Below are positions 1 to 14,615 of a stretch of 64,000 nucleotides of DNA, piece after piece. The stretch spans positions 4,802,732 to 4,866,731 of the forward strand of contig OU342812.1 in the NCBI GenBank assembly GCA_910591455.2. The letters are read 5' to 3'. The translations under genes were made by a program, and so were the position numbers. This DNA is from Pholis gunnellus (lineage: Eukaryota; Chordata; Actinopteri; Perciformes; Pholidae). The notes beneath the pieces are model-generated. The model was given only the letters and a program-made list of their open reading frames with translations. It ran no database searches and was not told the DNA's origin. Numbering within the stretch: position 1 is the stretch's first letter; each line of letters opens with the position of its first letter.

Positions 1-1530
1 AATATGAATGATTTTCCGACACTCACTGTTTTTACGTTGTTGGTTTGAGGGTTTCTGTAGCTGCTGTTAAATCTGTTGCTACATCTCTACAGGCCACTGC
101 AACAACTTGAGAGCAATACTTGCAGTAAACACACTGTTGGTTTTTAGGACCCATCATTCTGTCAAAGGATATACGAGTCAAAGGTGATAGTTGTTGGTTT
201 TTATCTTGTTACTTCCACTTGTATTTTTCTGATACATGCACACACAGGAGACCAGCACAACAACCACCTTTACAACATAATAACAATACCAAGAGTATCA
301 CATTCCAGTGTCCGTCTCTGTTAAACAGCTGTGCAACCAGCTAATGTCCAGGTGCTGCAGATGATGAACCAGCCAGCAGCTAATATGTCAACCATGTGTT
401 ATCTAAAGAATGAGTAAGTCAACAGTAGAATGGGTTCAAAGTGCACTGGGTCCTCCCCTCCACTCTAATCTGGAGACATCCCTTTAGACACTCGGAAAAG
501 TTATTTTCAGTTGGTCACATTATCCACTGTTGGGTTGTGAGAGGCACATCACTCACATTCAATAGTTTTGTTTCGTTATGTGGTTGTTAAATGTTGTTCC
601 CGGAACCAATGTGCTTATCTCATGATAATGTTTATTGAAATCAAACAGTCTGACAATTTTATTGCTGTCAGCAACAATCAGAGTTTGATAAGAGCAAATA
701 ATCCCAACATTAGCAGGCGGTGTCAGATTTATAGATGGATAAACACATCGTTGCCCCCCTCATGTTCCAGATAAGTACCTGTGTTTCATTTTAGTGTATT
801 AACCTTTGCTATATTTTGGCAGAGAAAATAGCAAATGCAATTCTGAGCAGGTATTCTGCATTTAAATGTTTGAAATTCTCCGAGGGGTTTGAAGTTTGCG
901 TTCAATCCTGGAAAGATCATTGTTGGAGTGTCTTGGCTAGAGGGAGGGAGGTGACACTGGTTCCTCCACTCACTGCACTGTGTAATTACTGCGGGAGCTG
1001 CTGCATTGTGACTATTTCTGACAGGCTGTGACACAGATGGATTTGACCACAGAGACTCGCAAAGTCGAGGACCGGGGCCACAGTAAGCTGACAAGGAAGA
1101 AGGGAGCTTTTGAAAGAGAGAAAGACAGACGACAGATGGTTGGGACTCGGTCAAATTTCTTTTTGCCAGGATGATGCTTAAAGCAGACAGAGAATGAGAG
1201 GAAAGATGGGTCACATCAGCTGGAGAGAACATTTAATTTAATATATTAGATGGATCATGAAAAAGAATAGTCACACAGCTTTTTCCTGTTGAGTCTTGTG
1301 GGTAATGTAATTACTGATGGCACTTGTCCAGGCTGAGTCTTCCTCACAATGGCACATGTGCAGTGTTTTAAAAATGCATCACTCATGTAGATATAAAGTG
1401 GGCATTTTGTCATTGAATCTGCCACGTGTTGCATCTGTCAGTAGGGTTCAGTGTTAGGTTTCTCATCAAATGTGTGTCCAGGCAGCTTGATTCAAAACAG
1501 CAGATACTAATCTGTGTCATTACCCTTCAC

Positions 1531-1573
<43 letters not shown>

Positions 1574-2385
1574 AGAGAAGTAAGCGATGGCTATCGAATG
1601 GATTGACTATTTCCTTTCCAAAATTCCTTCCTCTCCGCATTTGCTCATTGCGGGTTTGTTTTCTTATTTAGGTCGTCTGAGAGCAAAATGAGTGTGGCTT
1701 TTATTTAAAAACTGTCCCTCAAAGCTCTGCATGTCTCCATAACTGCCGTGCCAAGGTACATTACTCAGACTTTGTACACTGGTTGCTGCTTCCTGAGAGG
1801 CCTGCTTTTGTGCACTTTTAATTGTATATAAGGCTGAATACTATGGCAAGAATATATTTAATTTTTCTATGGATGCATCATAAAGCCACAGTGATAAACT
1901 AACTCATCGACTACATCTCAGTGCACCACACTTAATATTCCTATTTTTAAAAAGATTTGACTTGCTCTTCCTCTTCCTCCCTGAGTGCCACTGCTACACT
2001 TTGTTGTCAGCTTTCTGTGAGTGTTGCACACTCCAGTCCTGCTGCCAGCTAAGGCGGGCGTGGGGCTTTGGGACAGACCCCAGACCAGCGACGTCCTCTC
2101 ACTGAGTCACCTCAGTTTAAAAGCCCAGCTGTGTAAATGGCTTACAGCATACATTCAGAATGTTCGCTGCTACACGAAACACAGGTCACCCGTGGCACTG
2201 GGTGTGTGCCGGACGTGCTGGGATGACACGCCAGCAAGTGAACGCAACACGCACATTCCCCGTCCCTCAAGTTGGCGACAGAAAAGTATAAAAAAGACCT
2301 ACGGAAATAAAATAATAAAATTGGGCATTCTAACATGTCACTTGTCACATTTATATAAATCTGTCTGTCTGCACACACATCTATG

Positions 2386-2425
<40 letters not shown>

Positions 2426-2893
2426 TCCTTCTTGTAACTATTATTTAATGTAGTCCCAGTGGTCTCTGGCAGCATTAGCCCTCAGCCACTGTGAATTAAG
2501 GCATTTCCTCTTTAACAAACCACAGCTTCCAGGGTTTTTGGCCGCTTCTTTTGCCAGTGCTCCACTACAGTTCAGTTCAGTTCAAGTTAAACTCTCTCTC
2601 TCAGGCCAGCCACCATCCAGGCACACGCACAAACACTCACAACGCCCCAACCTGAAATTCCCATCTCCACCTCCCAGGCCACAGGAAACGGCTGTGACTT
2701 GGACGTCTGCTATTTGCATCCTGGATGACTGAAACGGTAGCAGCATCAACACCTGTGTTTGTGTGGGTGGAGGGGTTTGTAGTCTTTTACAGTAAAATGT
2801 AAGCATGAGATGTGTTAGTCACCGCTTCCTTATTTTGTCTGTACTCTTGCAGTCTGGCACAGATTAACGTAGCTTGAGGTGAGTGTCAGGAAA

Positions 2894-2928
<35 letters not shown>

Positions 2929-3179
2929 CTATTGGGCTGGTCCTTAATTAAGTATATGGCTTATTCATCATCAGCGATCTTATCATGATATTGTTCTAAG
3001 TTAAAGGATAACAAAGCAACAATAAACACATTATTTTATTATATTGCCTGTCACTTTAATACTCTCTTAATCTCTGGCATTCAGCCCAAAGCCCATTTGT
3101 TTCTACTGAAACGGTAAATCCTTTAAAGGGAATAAATCACTTTAATTAGACATTCAACACTTTAATAACAGACTCTTAT

Positions 3180-3300
3180 ATTGTTTGTTTGTTTATCATA
3201 TTCTATTGTAAGTTTTCTTTATCCTATTGCTCTGTGTTTATTGTCGTGCACCAAACACCAAGTAAAGCTTACTTGGCAATAAACCGTTTCTGATCCTGAA
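3180..3300 (+). repeat. Non-LTR retrotransposon 3' tail remnant
   Basis: The end reads agcttacttggcaataaacc followed by gtttctgatcctga, the usual 3' tail of fish LINE copies (gcaataaa then ttctgattctga). No reverse transcriptase is left. Confidence 0.45.
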
Positions 3301-3997
3301 TAATTTGTTGACAAAAAGAGAGCATATAGAATATCAGCAGACTTTTTAAAGATTCAAGGCTGTAATTCAAAACATACATAATTAGAGTTTGTGTGCAATT
3401 GCCATCACGACGTTGTAAATTACAAGTATTGAAAAAGTATCAAGCCATTGAAAGAAACAAAAGTGCGCTATACCCGGGTGCATTTAATTGCTGTGTTGCT
3501 GCTGTTAATCTGCACCAGATGTGATACATTTCACTAAACGGAGTTGAAAAGCAGCACACAAACAAAGCTCCTCAGCTCTCTGTCTCTCACTGTTCCACTA
3601 TGTAACATTTTGCTCGTTATCTCACCAAATTCGAGCCACGACGTTGCACACGGTGACCAATTTTTAGTTTCAGCATTGTGTCGTGTCGAAAGCTTTGCCC
3701 TTATTTAACTGGTGAGTGGAGGCTGTGATCGGAGAAGGGAGAGCTATCAGAGCAGCCTTGGCTGCGTGAGTCAGTGCACTAGCAGGTAATTATCCTCTGC
3801 GTTACCTTGGTGACCTGACAGGGCACCACCTGGCCCTCCGCCATTCACGGCCCCTCCGTCTGCTCCCGTAGGAGTCTGCCAGTCGTCTCTGCTCTACAGA
3901 ACGCGTTGACAGGAAGGCGACGGAGACCTGAGCTGCAATGTCCAACTGCTAGATTAGTTTGGATTTATTAGAGGCTTTGGCAGCGTTGTGTCACCGG

Positions 3998-4042
<45 letters not shown>

Positions 4043-4579
4043 GCAGTGCTCGGAAAGCAGTTGTGTCACGCTGCAGTCACGCTAGAGGCACGCAGCTTTA
4101 TTCTCGTATCTCCCGTTCATTCCCTCCCCACCATTCTCTCTGGTGCTCCTCGCATTCCTATTCACGTGGTGCTGAGGTTAATGCAGATGTTTCCCTCTCG
4201 CTGCAGGCCAGAGCAGCTGTGCAGAGAAACTTTATCTTTTCAGAGTCCAACTCATCTCGACCTCCACCATCACCGTCTGGCCCCGTCTCCAATCCGTCCC
4301 ACACGCAGGACCATCTGATACCAAATTTCCCTCCCTACCCTCCTGAACAAACAGTATTGATTATCAGCACTGGCCTCCCAGTTTTAATTAGTGAGTTATC
4401 ATACGGTCCCAGTGGTGTGGTGTGGTGTTTAGTCTCCAACCTCCTGCTCTGGCCCTCTACCTCCAGGGGTTTAAACCTCCCGTGCTTCCAGACATAAACC
4501 ATTTCAACACTTTCTCAAGTTCTTTTGTGTGTTTTTCCACTCCCCACCTCTCTCTCTCTCTTTCTCTCACACATACATA

Positions 4580-4593
<14 letters not shown>

Positions 4594-4676
<83 letters not shown>
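4594..4676. repeat. (CA)n microsatellite
   Basis: Uninterrupted CA of 83 bp, preceded by CT repeats (about 4550-4593). Lies in bmp7 intron 1. Confidence 0.97.
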
Positions 4677-4678
<2 letters not shown>

Positions 4679-7639
4679 TGTTCTGAACCCAAAAACACAG
4701 CTTGTCCTTCCTCTCTACTTCATTCCTCACTCCGTCCCTCTCCCATAAACCCACTCACACACTCTTTTGTCCGTCGTTGAGCTGATGGACTTGTCCGTCT
4801 CGTTCTCTGTGTCTCACACTAGAAGCTGCTTCCCCTAATATGTTAGAGTTCTCATCACATGAGGAAGAGAAAACGAAAACACTAGCAGTGTTGAAGGCCA
4901 GTCATTCCACTGTGTGCAGCCTGTCCTTGACACTGTTCGTACGCCTTTCTCCCTCCCTTAGATTTATATAATCGCTTCTGTATACACTCCTAGTGAACCC
5001 AAAGCACATGCATGTGTGTGTACGCGTGCTCGTATGTGGAGTGAAACGCACACACTCTTTTGTTTTGCCCAACAGGAATGCTTCTGGAGCTAATTAGTGT
5101 TATTGAGTGCATGTTTTATTGCCTTCTGCTGGACATGGAGTGAGCAAAAGCAGAGGAATGTAACAGTTGGTACAGATAGCCTTCCTGTCAGGTAATTTCT
5201 CTTAATGCTCTCCACAGTTTGATGTATTACGCTGAAGTCTGGTGTGGAAATAAATAGCACAAATGGAGACAAAGAATCTCTCTTAAGCTTCAGGCAGCTT
5301 TACAAAGTCCTCAGCCAAAGAGATCCAGGAAAACGCTGGTTTCTTTCTTCCCTTTATTGTCTCTCAGATTCACCTGTTGAACCCAGGAGTCCAGAATGAC
5401 ATCTGGATGTACATAGCAGAGCCTCTGTGCTCTTGGCCAGGCTAAGGCACTTGCTGTGAGGGATGATGAAACACTCTGCGGGTGGGACTTGACAATGTGG
5501 CAAGTGGTCAAAAGGCCCAGATGTACTAAGCAGCGGGCGTTCTAGCTTTGTGATGGACGGAGCTCCTTCGCTGCCAGGAATGTTGGGCTCGCTTTAGTTT
5601 CTCTAATGATTTCACTCTCCTGCTCTTACTTTTTATTTGGTTTGTCTCCAAACGTAGCTTGAATTTGGTGTTAAACTCACATCATTTGTCCTTTTAGACA
5701 GTATGCGACCACTGCAAAATGCATAGAGAGAGCATTGATACTTTAAAGTCAGCTGTGAGATAACAGAATGAATAATATTCCCACCCGTTTAGCCACTTCT
5801 CTTTCATCTGGGTTACTTTGGCCTTGCCTTATCAGTGACCGGCAGCCCATAAGACTCCCCTGCACTTCTGTGACGGCGGGTACCAAGCAGTGAAGCCCAG
5901 AGAGCAGATGTGGGCCAGAGCGCAGCCAGAGATCCTGGGACCAACGGCTCCGCTGCTGCAAAAACAAATACAGCACTTTTTGCTTGGTATTGGGGCACTG
6001 AAAGGGCACAGGGGAGAGGAGGAAGGAGACAAGAGGAGCAGGAGAGGAGAGAGGAGAAGGGGAAAGGTGGATCAGGAATGTATGCCTTCCTGTATGCATT
6101 TCTTTAAACCGAGTGCATTTCTGTGTTTATTCCTTTTCCTTGTGGGAAAGTAATGTGCTTCAGAGTATTCGTTACGTGTGTGTTTGTGCATGGAAAACAC
6201 TATTTTAGTGCCACTTACCCTGCCCAGCCACCAGCTGCACCGTGTGATGTGTGTTAGTTGTCCTAGCGGAAGATTGCGTTAGCGGAAGCCCGTAATGCCG
6301 ACCAGATTCCTCAACAGGTTCCAACAGCCAAACCAAAGCTTGTAAAAGTCAAGCAACAACTGTATGTAAGTGATTTTAATAAGTGATGAAATTCTGCGCC
6401 TGTGCAGCGTGGAATATGAACTGCATGTGGCAGTTATCTGTTTATTTAGGCAAGCGTACAGCTGCGTTTCCTCTTGTGTTTCCTCCAAAGCTATTTTGTT
6501 TATTTAAAAAAAAAAAAAAAAAAAAAAAAACAACAGGCTGTAATTAAACAAAAATAAACAACAAGCTGTTCAAAATCAGGGCACCAATGTGCCCGTCATG
6601 TGTGCCCATGATGCCGTTCTGGGATGCAGGAGGAAATTGTAAAAAAAAAAGTTTAATGTAGACACCGGGAAATGTGTGTGTCTCTTTGTGCCAATGTGCG
6701 TATTGTATGTGAATTTTCCTGAGGTCTATAATAAGAGGCGGCTTGGCTGGTCGAGGAGGGTGTGGCCCCTGTGGCCACAAAATTAAAGAACATGAAAAAA
6801 CAAGGGGATGAGGGGAAGAGTGCGAGGGGGGAAACGGAACGGCTGTGGTTCCACGTCTCCGAGTTGTTTTATCCTTTTAGTTAAGAGGAAGTGCAGATGG
6901 TTACTGTGGCATTAGCACAGAGAGATGCCTCGCTGCTTGGCACAGATCTGTCCACACCCCTTCATCCCTTTCTCTCAACACATTCTATCACGCCACAGAA
7001 CAATGGCCGCTGAAGATTTAGGATGTGGTTTTCTTTGTCGTCACCGGTTGCCTTTCACTAAAGCCCAATCTCCCCTGACAGGCCTCTGAAGGGAACATGA
7101 TGAAGTAGAAGTTTCCAATCTCGGAGATGACTCAATTTGTCCTGCAGGACCTTCAATCACCGTAGAATGGGCTCTTCAGACTCGCCGCTTTGGCTTACAG
7201 TAAAGAAGAGGTTCATCCCATACATTAAAAAACATAAAACGTACCACTAATGGTATCAAAGAAGCCTCGAGTTAGACGTGAAGATTGGTAATACTCTCTT
7301 GTCTGCCAGCAGCCAGATAACTTAACTTCACAAAGACTGAAAACTAAGGGAAAGACTTCGCCTGAATGCATCTGTAGGAAACAAAATGTGCTTCCCAGCA
7401 CCTCTCAAGTTCACTAATTAACACGTTACGTTTCATTTGTTTTAATTTGTACAGTTTGGGTTTCTTTACAGGGTGTTATGTTATTAGGGATTGGCTTATT
7501 AGAGTCTCCACGGGTTGCCTGGCAACATAAAACCCTGCAAATTGTCGTTTTTGACACTGTTCTGCACGGATTGAACAAACACGATATTACTTGTTTATTA
7601 GGAAGCTTTAGAGGTGCTGGTAGGCAGATTTTGACCGAG

Positions 7640-7740
7640 TCAGGCTTTGTGCTAAGCTAAGCTAACCAGCTGATTGATATGAGAGTGGCGTCGCTCTTCT
7701 TATCTAACTCTCTGCCAGAAAGCGAACACGCGTGTTTTCT
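7640..7740. repeat. Teleost dispersed repeat fragment (ctaagctaagctaacc type)
   Basis: tttgtgctaagctaagctaa followed by gatatgagagtggcgtcgc and gccagaaagcgaacacgc matches, by memory, the end of a repeat common in perciform fish. Confidence 0.45.
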
Positions 7741-8786
7741 ATAATGAAATTATTCTGCGTGGCTAGGGTACCAGTAAGGTCATTTGTGGTTCGGATGGAG
7801 CGACCCTTTAGCGCAGCTGCCGCGCCGGTTGCTCTGTCAAGGACTGAGGTGGAGGCTCTACAGTCGGACACATTCCTGTGAGTTCCAGGCTGTTGCGTAT
7901 CCAGTATAAATCTCTGGTCCATGATGCCCAGCGAAGCATGAGGTGGAACCCAGCACTACAGTTTACGGGTGCAGAGGGGCGAGCATGTTTGATGGCTGCT
8001 GTGAGAGGGAGAGCGAGAGGTCACCAAAGCTGCTCAGAGTATAACCTCAGACCTCTCATTGGCCCTCAAGCTAGAAAACTCCGAAAGGTTTTGTTTGACC
8101 ACAAGTCTTAAATGTAAAGACTCTTCTTCCTGTGGTTACTGCTTCTACTTGCACACAGGCTCAAAGGCGTGTGCACGTGATCATGCACACACACGCACAC
8201 ACACACACACACGCTGCGGTGAGTTAATGATCGTTAAGTGTCGGTAAGTTATAGCATGAAACTCCGCTGACCCTTTCCCAGGGAGCCAGCGCTGTCAGGC
8301 CTCGCAGCAGCACAAATACATCACACAGGCATGATGTCATCAGTAGTCGTCAGTGGGCAGGATGTTTCCTAACGTGGTAATCGCCCTACTGTGGGTAGTC
8401 ACCCGGTACCCGAGAGATCAAACCCTCTGTACTCTTTATAGGATAAACATCTTGAGCACTCTGCCCCTTCCTTGCACTCCGTTTTTCTTCCCCACTCTCC
8501 ATTTAGCTTATGGAAACTATGACTTACTTGTTCCCAACACTGTGCTTAAAACGTGGTTGAAAGGAAGACAGATTATTATGGTGCATCAATCAATTTTGCA
8601 CGACTTTATGTAGTGTTACAGTCCGCTTCATTTACTTCCATATGGAATGATCTGACCCCAATTTGACTTATCGCTGTCCTAGTTTCTGGTTTGTGAATCA
8701 GGTGTGCTGTTAGAGTTAATAGGCTCTACAGGGATGCAGAATGAGGTGCAGATAATGGTTGCACAGTTATCTCAAGAGAACTGAAG

Positions 8787-9123
8787 GTGGGATGGGAGGA
8801 GGGAGGGAGGGAGGGAAGGAGGGAGGGAGGGGGGCTGAAGCTGTCGGTTGAGAGAAGTGAGAGTGGTGCCAGGGGTGAGATCCCCCTCCTGCAGAGCAGC
8901 GGAAGCGTGCGAGGCTGGACTGAGAGGTGTGAGGGTGCCGAACAGACGCTTGGGCTAATACGAGCCGTCAGTTTTGGCCGCTGCAGCTCCGGAGCTTGAG
9001 GTGTCGGAGAAGTGTCTTAGGTCTGCTGGCCCGGGAGAAAGGAGGAGGAGGAGGAGGAGGTGGAGGGAGGGAGGGAGGAGGTGGAGGGAGGGAGGAGGAG
9101 GTGGAGGGAGGGAGGAGGAGGAA
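8787..9123. repeat. Purine-rich GGA/GGGA low-complexity block
   Basis: Two purine-biased segments (8787-8832 and 9042-9123) dominated by GGA and GGGA units surround a GC-richer core at 8840-9035. Apparent proline- or glycine-rich frames here are by-products of composition. Confidence 0.85.
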
Positions 9124-10013
9124 GAGAGGGAGATACAAGTAGAGAGAAAAGGGAGTTACAGGATGGTTATATTTTTGAAAGTTCCATAAAACTAAAACCA
9201 ACAGTGTGTTAGTACGTCTCTGAATACTTTCTGAATTCCTCAGCTTGTCAGTGGCCTCATGCTGCATTTGTTCTTATCAAAGAATAGATTTAGCTTTTTT
9301 TAAAAGGCTAGATGATTTCCCTTCACAAAAGAGAATTATAGTATTTTAGCAAATGTTACTCAAACAGGAGTAAATAGTGTATTTTTGGGGGACCATTTTC
9401 AGCTGCATATTTGGTGCGTTAGCGGGTTTTTACAGCAGTAGGATAGTGAACAACAAACGGCGGTGGCATAATCATGGGAATGAAGGAACACGTCACCCAC
9501 TTTATATATATATTTAGTTTTTTGTGGCAAGAGAAATAAGCTCTACAATGCTTTGGCTACAATAACAATACTTGTAAGTAGTATAACATACAAAACAGAC
9601 ATGTTGAGATGGATTTTGATAACTAAAAAATATGTATAATATATAGTTAAATAAAAAAAATGGCTCTAAAATAGTGAACCTCAAATGTTTGTTGATTATT
9701 TTCTCGAAAAAGATCAGAGTTGTTAGCAGGCAGAGACTCTCGGTATTGAAGTACGTGATGAGGAAGCCGTAGGCCTTAAAGCATAAATCCTGAAAGATGC
9801 TAACGCAGTGTTCACACCGTAGTAACCCTCTGGTGACCAGGTGCTCTATAGGTTTAAAGGACCGAGAGGTCGTCATCATCCCCAACATCTCTGATGTGCG
9901 CTGCCGTGCACGTGTGTGGCCCACACAACTCAAATAATGTGGGCTAACTATGCACCGTCAGCAGTTTGTATGAAAAGCAAATCAGGCATCAGACCAAATG
10001 ATAAAAGCAGCTC

Positions 10014-10015
<2 letters not shown>

Positions 10016-10096
<81 letters not shown>
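10016..10096. repeat. (TG)n microsatellite
   Basis: Pure TG tract of 81 bp, the first of two close together in bmp7 intron 1. Confidence 0.97.
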
Positions 10097-10102
<6 letters not shown>

Positions 10103-10230
10103 TTGTCTCTTTTGCATGTGTGTGTTGTTGCATCTCTAATTATGGATTACAGAAAGCCATAATGATTGAGTTACCGTGCTGTGACGCACAAGGCCGCTCG
10201 CTTCACAGGAAACACTTTGTGATAGCTGTT

Positions 10231-10365
<135 letters not shown>

Positions 10366-11639
10366 AGCAGCAGCAACCGATCCGGACGCCGTCTCCTCAG
10401 AATGAAGGGCTCATAAGCCATGAGAGGGTGTGTTTGTGGTGTGCGCATGTGACACAGGTGGGGCGATGGCTACTCACATCCTCCCAGAGGAAGTCATAAA
10501 TGCACCCGCTTGGCTTTGACTGTGCCTCTCCCCCTCATCTAATGGCTGCCATACTGCCATAATGGAAAGAGAGACAAAATTGTGGCAGAGGCGATACACT
10601 CTGTGGGCTACACTTTCCTTTTCTCCCAAACTGTAGAGATGAAATTCATACAATGAGGAGTGGAAATGGAAAGCGATGCGAGAGAAATAGTTAGTGTGGG
10701 AGTTGCACCGCGGCATCCAGCTGTTCTCACAAGCGAAAAATAAAGAGCTTTTACAGTGAAGGGGCGGCAGGGCTGGCTTTCTCCCCAGAGGAAGTGCACC
10801 TGCGCTCAGCTGCATGAGGAGGGAGAGGTCCCTGGTGTGGTGGAAGAAGAAGCCAAGCAACAAGAGAATGTGTGAGACGTGAAGTAATTGGATGGATAAA
10901 TAAAATAGAAGTCCTTCCTTAATTATATTCATCTTTTGAACATTTGATCACAAGCCCAAAAGGCTGGAAACCAGTGGACAAGTGTTCAAGTCTAATGTTG
11001 TTCAGGGCAACACTTGGAAAGAGGGGGATTTGGTGAAAGCTGTGATTGACGGAGTGGACAGAAAGATTGGTATAAGTCGAACTCCATTGTGTCCAGAGTT
11101 GAACAGCTTTTCAAACCAGTCCAATGTGTCCCCCGTAGCAGTGGGAGCCCAAAGCTAATGGCCAACAGAGAGAAGAGCTGTCCCTCCATAGAAGAGTAAC
11201 TAGATCCTTTTTTTACTCCTGCTCGGACCAATCATCTCTCAGTGCTGCCTTTTGTATAATGTCCTTCAGCAACTGGGTTTAATAGAGACATAAATGAAAG
11301 GGGGTGTAGGGGGAGAGAGTCCACAGGGAAAGCTACACAAGAGTGAAGAGGGGAAAGGAGGGCGGAGGAAGACAAAGAGGCAGGTGTGCAGTGAAAGAAA
11401 TGACACGCACTGAAAGTGTAGTGAAACACGCATAACATTGCACACTTATATTAGTAACAGCTGGTACGCTGTGGTCAGAAAATTCTTTGGAATTGTAATG
11501 TGTGTGTGTGCGCACTAGTGTGACGATAGCTCGGCAAAGATCTTGCCTAAGTTCAGATACAGTCGACTCCGATAAAGAACTTGTCGAGTGGCAGTGGATG
11601 GTCGATGGTTGGCTGCTGGAGAGGGCTGTCCTCATACAG

Positions 11640-12040
11640 TTGATGTCTTGACTGTATTAGGACAGTAAACAATCATTCTAATGGCTCGAGGGATGTCTCT
11701 GTCAGTCTGTTGGTCAGTCAGAAGTATCGCAACAGCAATGAAATGTTGTAAAAACATTCGTGGTCTCCAGACGATAAATCCTAAATCATTTTGGACTTTT
11801 CTTTTTCCAGTAGCCAAATTATTGGAAATGTAATGTTCCCCGTATAGGATGAACTGTTATAACTTCTCTTTTTTGTCTAGCCTCATCATCAGGTCTAAAA
11901 TTCAACGGTGTATGAGCAAATATCTGCAAAACTAGTGTAAGCATCAGCATGTTGGCATTTTAATTGTTAGCATGTTAGCTTGCTGATTTTGAGCATTGAG
12001 CTCAAAGCACCGCTGTGCCTACAGCCTCAGAGGGACTGTT
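11640..12040. repeat. Teleost dispersed repeat family B, fragment
   Basis: It contains the gttagcatgttagct block and the ctgcaaaactagtgtaagca type phrases that recur in fish genomes, followed by agcaccgctgtgcctacagc. Related fragments lie at about 13370-13450, 25540-25665 and 60600-60890. Boundaries are approximate. Confidence 0.5.
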
Positions 12041-13040
12041 GACCTTTTTTCTCGTTTCATGTAATCAATCATTTGGATATATAAATGTCAGGTAAACAAA
12101 TATCAGATGATATTTTAAAAAAATGAAATGAAATTTTCCCAAGGCCTAGGGCTTGTTTTTCTGACCCCAAAACTCTAAGGTTAAATTTGCAATAATATAA
12201 TATAATTTGGATCGCTATACTAAAAAAACTCAAAAAGCCACAGATGGTCTGGGTAGATGATGTAGTGTTTTCATGGTTTTCAACCGATAAATGATTTAGT
12301 GTGTATGTATGTGTTTGTATACGTGTGGGCGGTCTGTCTGACAGTGGATAAAGAGGGAGGTGAAGGGACAGCCAGGAGATGTTGAGAGACAAGGCGCTGA
12401 CCCCTGGGATGTCCTGCTGGGACATGAGAGGAGCAGGGTCAGGGGGGCCACGTCTTGCCGGCTGCAGGGGGGGGGTGCTCGAAAAGCCGGGATGTGGGGA
12501 TGAGAGAGAGGAGGGGACGGGGATGGGGTGCACCAAACAACGGAGCCCCCAACTCATGAGAACCAGATGAAGGGCAGACTGCATGACTCTCTGGGGCTAC
12601 GAGAGGAAGAGAGCGAGAAGAAAGGGGCTCATAAAGCTGTCAGAGTCCGCCTGCATCTCTCTATCATGGCTCAGTGTGCACCACATGCATTGCTCCTAGT
12701 GCTGGTCTTCATGAATGTTTCAATCATAAGCCAACATGTGTACTGCACATCTATAGATGTTTTTAATCTGGGACTGACCCACGGTCTGACAAGCTTTATC
12801 AGCTCCTCGCTGACAGCTGTGGTTGATGGACTGTGTGGATAATATGTAGAAAATGGGAGAGGAAAAGACTTCGTTTTGTTTCTTTGTGAGATGCAACTCA
12901 ATACTACACAGAAAACCTTTACTCTCTGTGTCTCTCTGCACACATTTTGAGGTTCTGCTCATGTGGAAAGAAGCAGCATTTTTTGTAATCCGTCTCATTT
13001 TTGTGGTTTAGTGTTTAACTTTTCATTTTTCATTTTGCAG

Positions 13041-13233
13041 TGGAGCACGATAAGGAATTCCTGCCAGTGCGGCGGCATCACAGAGAGTTCAGATTCGACC
13101 TATCACAGATCCCGGAGGGCGAGGCGGTCACTGCTGCTGAGTTTCGTATATATAAAGACTTCATCCACGAACGTTTTGACAATGAGACCTTCCGCATCAG
13201 CATCTACCAGGTGTTGGAGGAACACACTGATAG
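13041..13233 (+). CDS. bmp7: bmp7 coding exon 2 (propeptide)
   Basis: This 193-bp exon starts after a cattttgcag acceptor and ends before gtgagc. It begins with the last two bases of a valine codon and encodes propeptide from VEHDKEF to EEHTDR, including the strongly BMP7-like core [16 protein letters not shown] and a possible NET glycosylation site. Confidence 0.95.
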
Positions 13234-14532
13234 GTGAGCATTGTGTTTGTCCGTCAATCATGTCCAATTTCAATATCGCAAACTAACATGTAGATCTTTT
13301 TTTATGTTTCTAAGCAATAACTCTCTGGAATACACTTTCAATTATCTTGAATTTGTTTAAAACCAAATTCCTGCAAAACTAATGACATTCCCTTCAGTCT
13401 CCGTTGAAGTTTCGGTTCAGTGCTAATTAGCAAATGTTAGCATATTAACGCTTGAATCAGGCGCCAACCTCTGGATCTGAAAAGTGAAGCCAATGCTTTA
13501 CTTTAAGTGCCTTAAACCTGCATTCTCTCTAATGGCCATCAGGGGGCGTCTCCTCTCGTTCAAAAAGAAGTCTGGTTGTATAGAAGTCTATGAGAAAATA
13601 ACTCTACTTCTCACTTGATTTATTACCTCAGTAAACATTGTACACATGAGTTTATGGTCTCAATCGCTAGTCAAATAGACCATAAAGCAGGGTATGCTTT
13701 AGGGCGGGGCTACCTTGTGATTGACAGGTTGCTACCGCTATCAGAGCCGTATACAGCGTTTCTACGTCACTCCTCCACAGTCCAAATATACTCACCTCCG
13801 CTCACTGGTTTCAAAAAACCAAGATGGTGACGGCCAAACGCCAAACTCAAGACTTCAAAACCACAGTCCACTTCTTCTATACGGTCTATGACTTGAACCC
13901 AACTAAGATGGCAAACATAATAAACAATATACCTAAACGTCACCATGTAAGCGCATGCACGTTACCAAGACCCAAACCCACATCAGCTAAATGGAATTCA
14001 GCCATTGTTCATTTCAGTATTTACATCTGTGCCTTTCTCATATTTTATAGACAATAATACCTTTGTTAAAACATCTAGATATTCATCAGTGATTAAAATA
14101 AAGCATAAATTGTAGCCCTTATCTGGAAGTTTCTTCAATCGAAGGAGGTCTGAGCCCATGTGTCTGTAATCTGGTCTGTGCAGAAGGTGTATGTAACTCA
14201 GGAATGGCCCATGTCCTGCTCTCCTCAACCCCTCCTAAAGGTTTCTCTTGTCCAGGGGGAACAACACAGGCATTTATTCCTTTGCCAGAGACGGGCCTGG
14301 GTACATGAATGAACCAGAGCTCTGTGACACACTATCTGCCCAGTCAGAAAATAGGTCGGGACACATGAATGGCCACATGAAGAACAAGGGATTTTAGTCT
14401 CCGATGGTAAAAAAGTAGAAAATCCAGAGTTCAGTGTCGGACAATAGGACTGAATTGGATATGCACTATTTCACTTGCTACTTTTCACACAGTTTTTTCT
14501 CTCTTTCGCAGCTGTGTTTTTTTTCTCTCTCG

Positions 14533-14615
<83 letters not shown>

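Noticed and set aside
9514..9933. 139-codon minus-strand frame, Phe/Tyr/Ile-rich
   Set aside because: The composition follows the AT-rich DNA. There is no known domain, and the right part runs into a microsatellite flank.
12528..12842. 104-codon frame with a hydrophobic stretch (ALLLVLVFMNVSI) just before bmp7 exon 2, considered as a bmp7 exon 1 or signal peptide
   Set aside because: It lacks the bmp7 exon 1 propeptide sequence, shows no donor that would join in the needed phase, and sits only 200 bp from exon 2 whereas BMP7 intron 1 is normally long.
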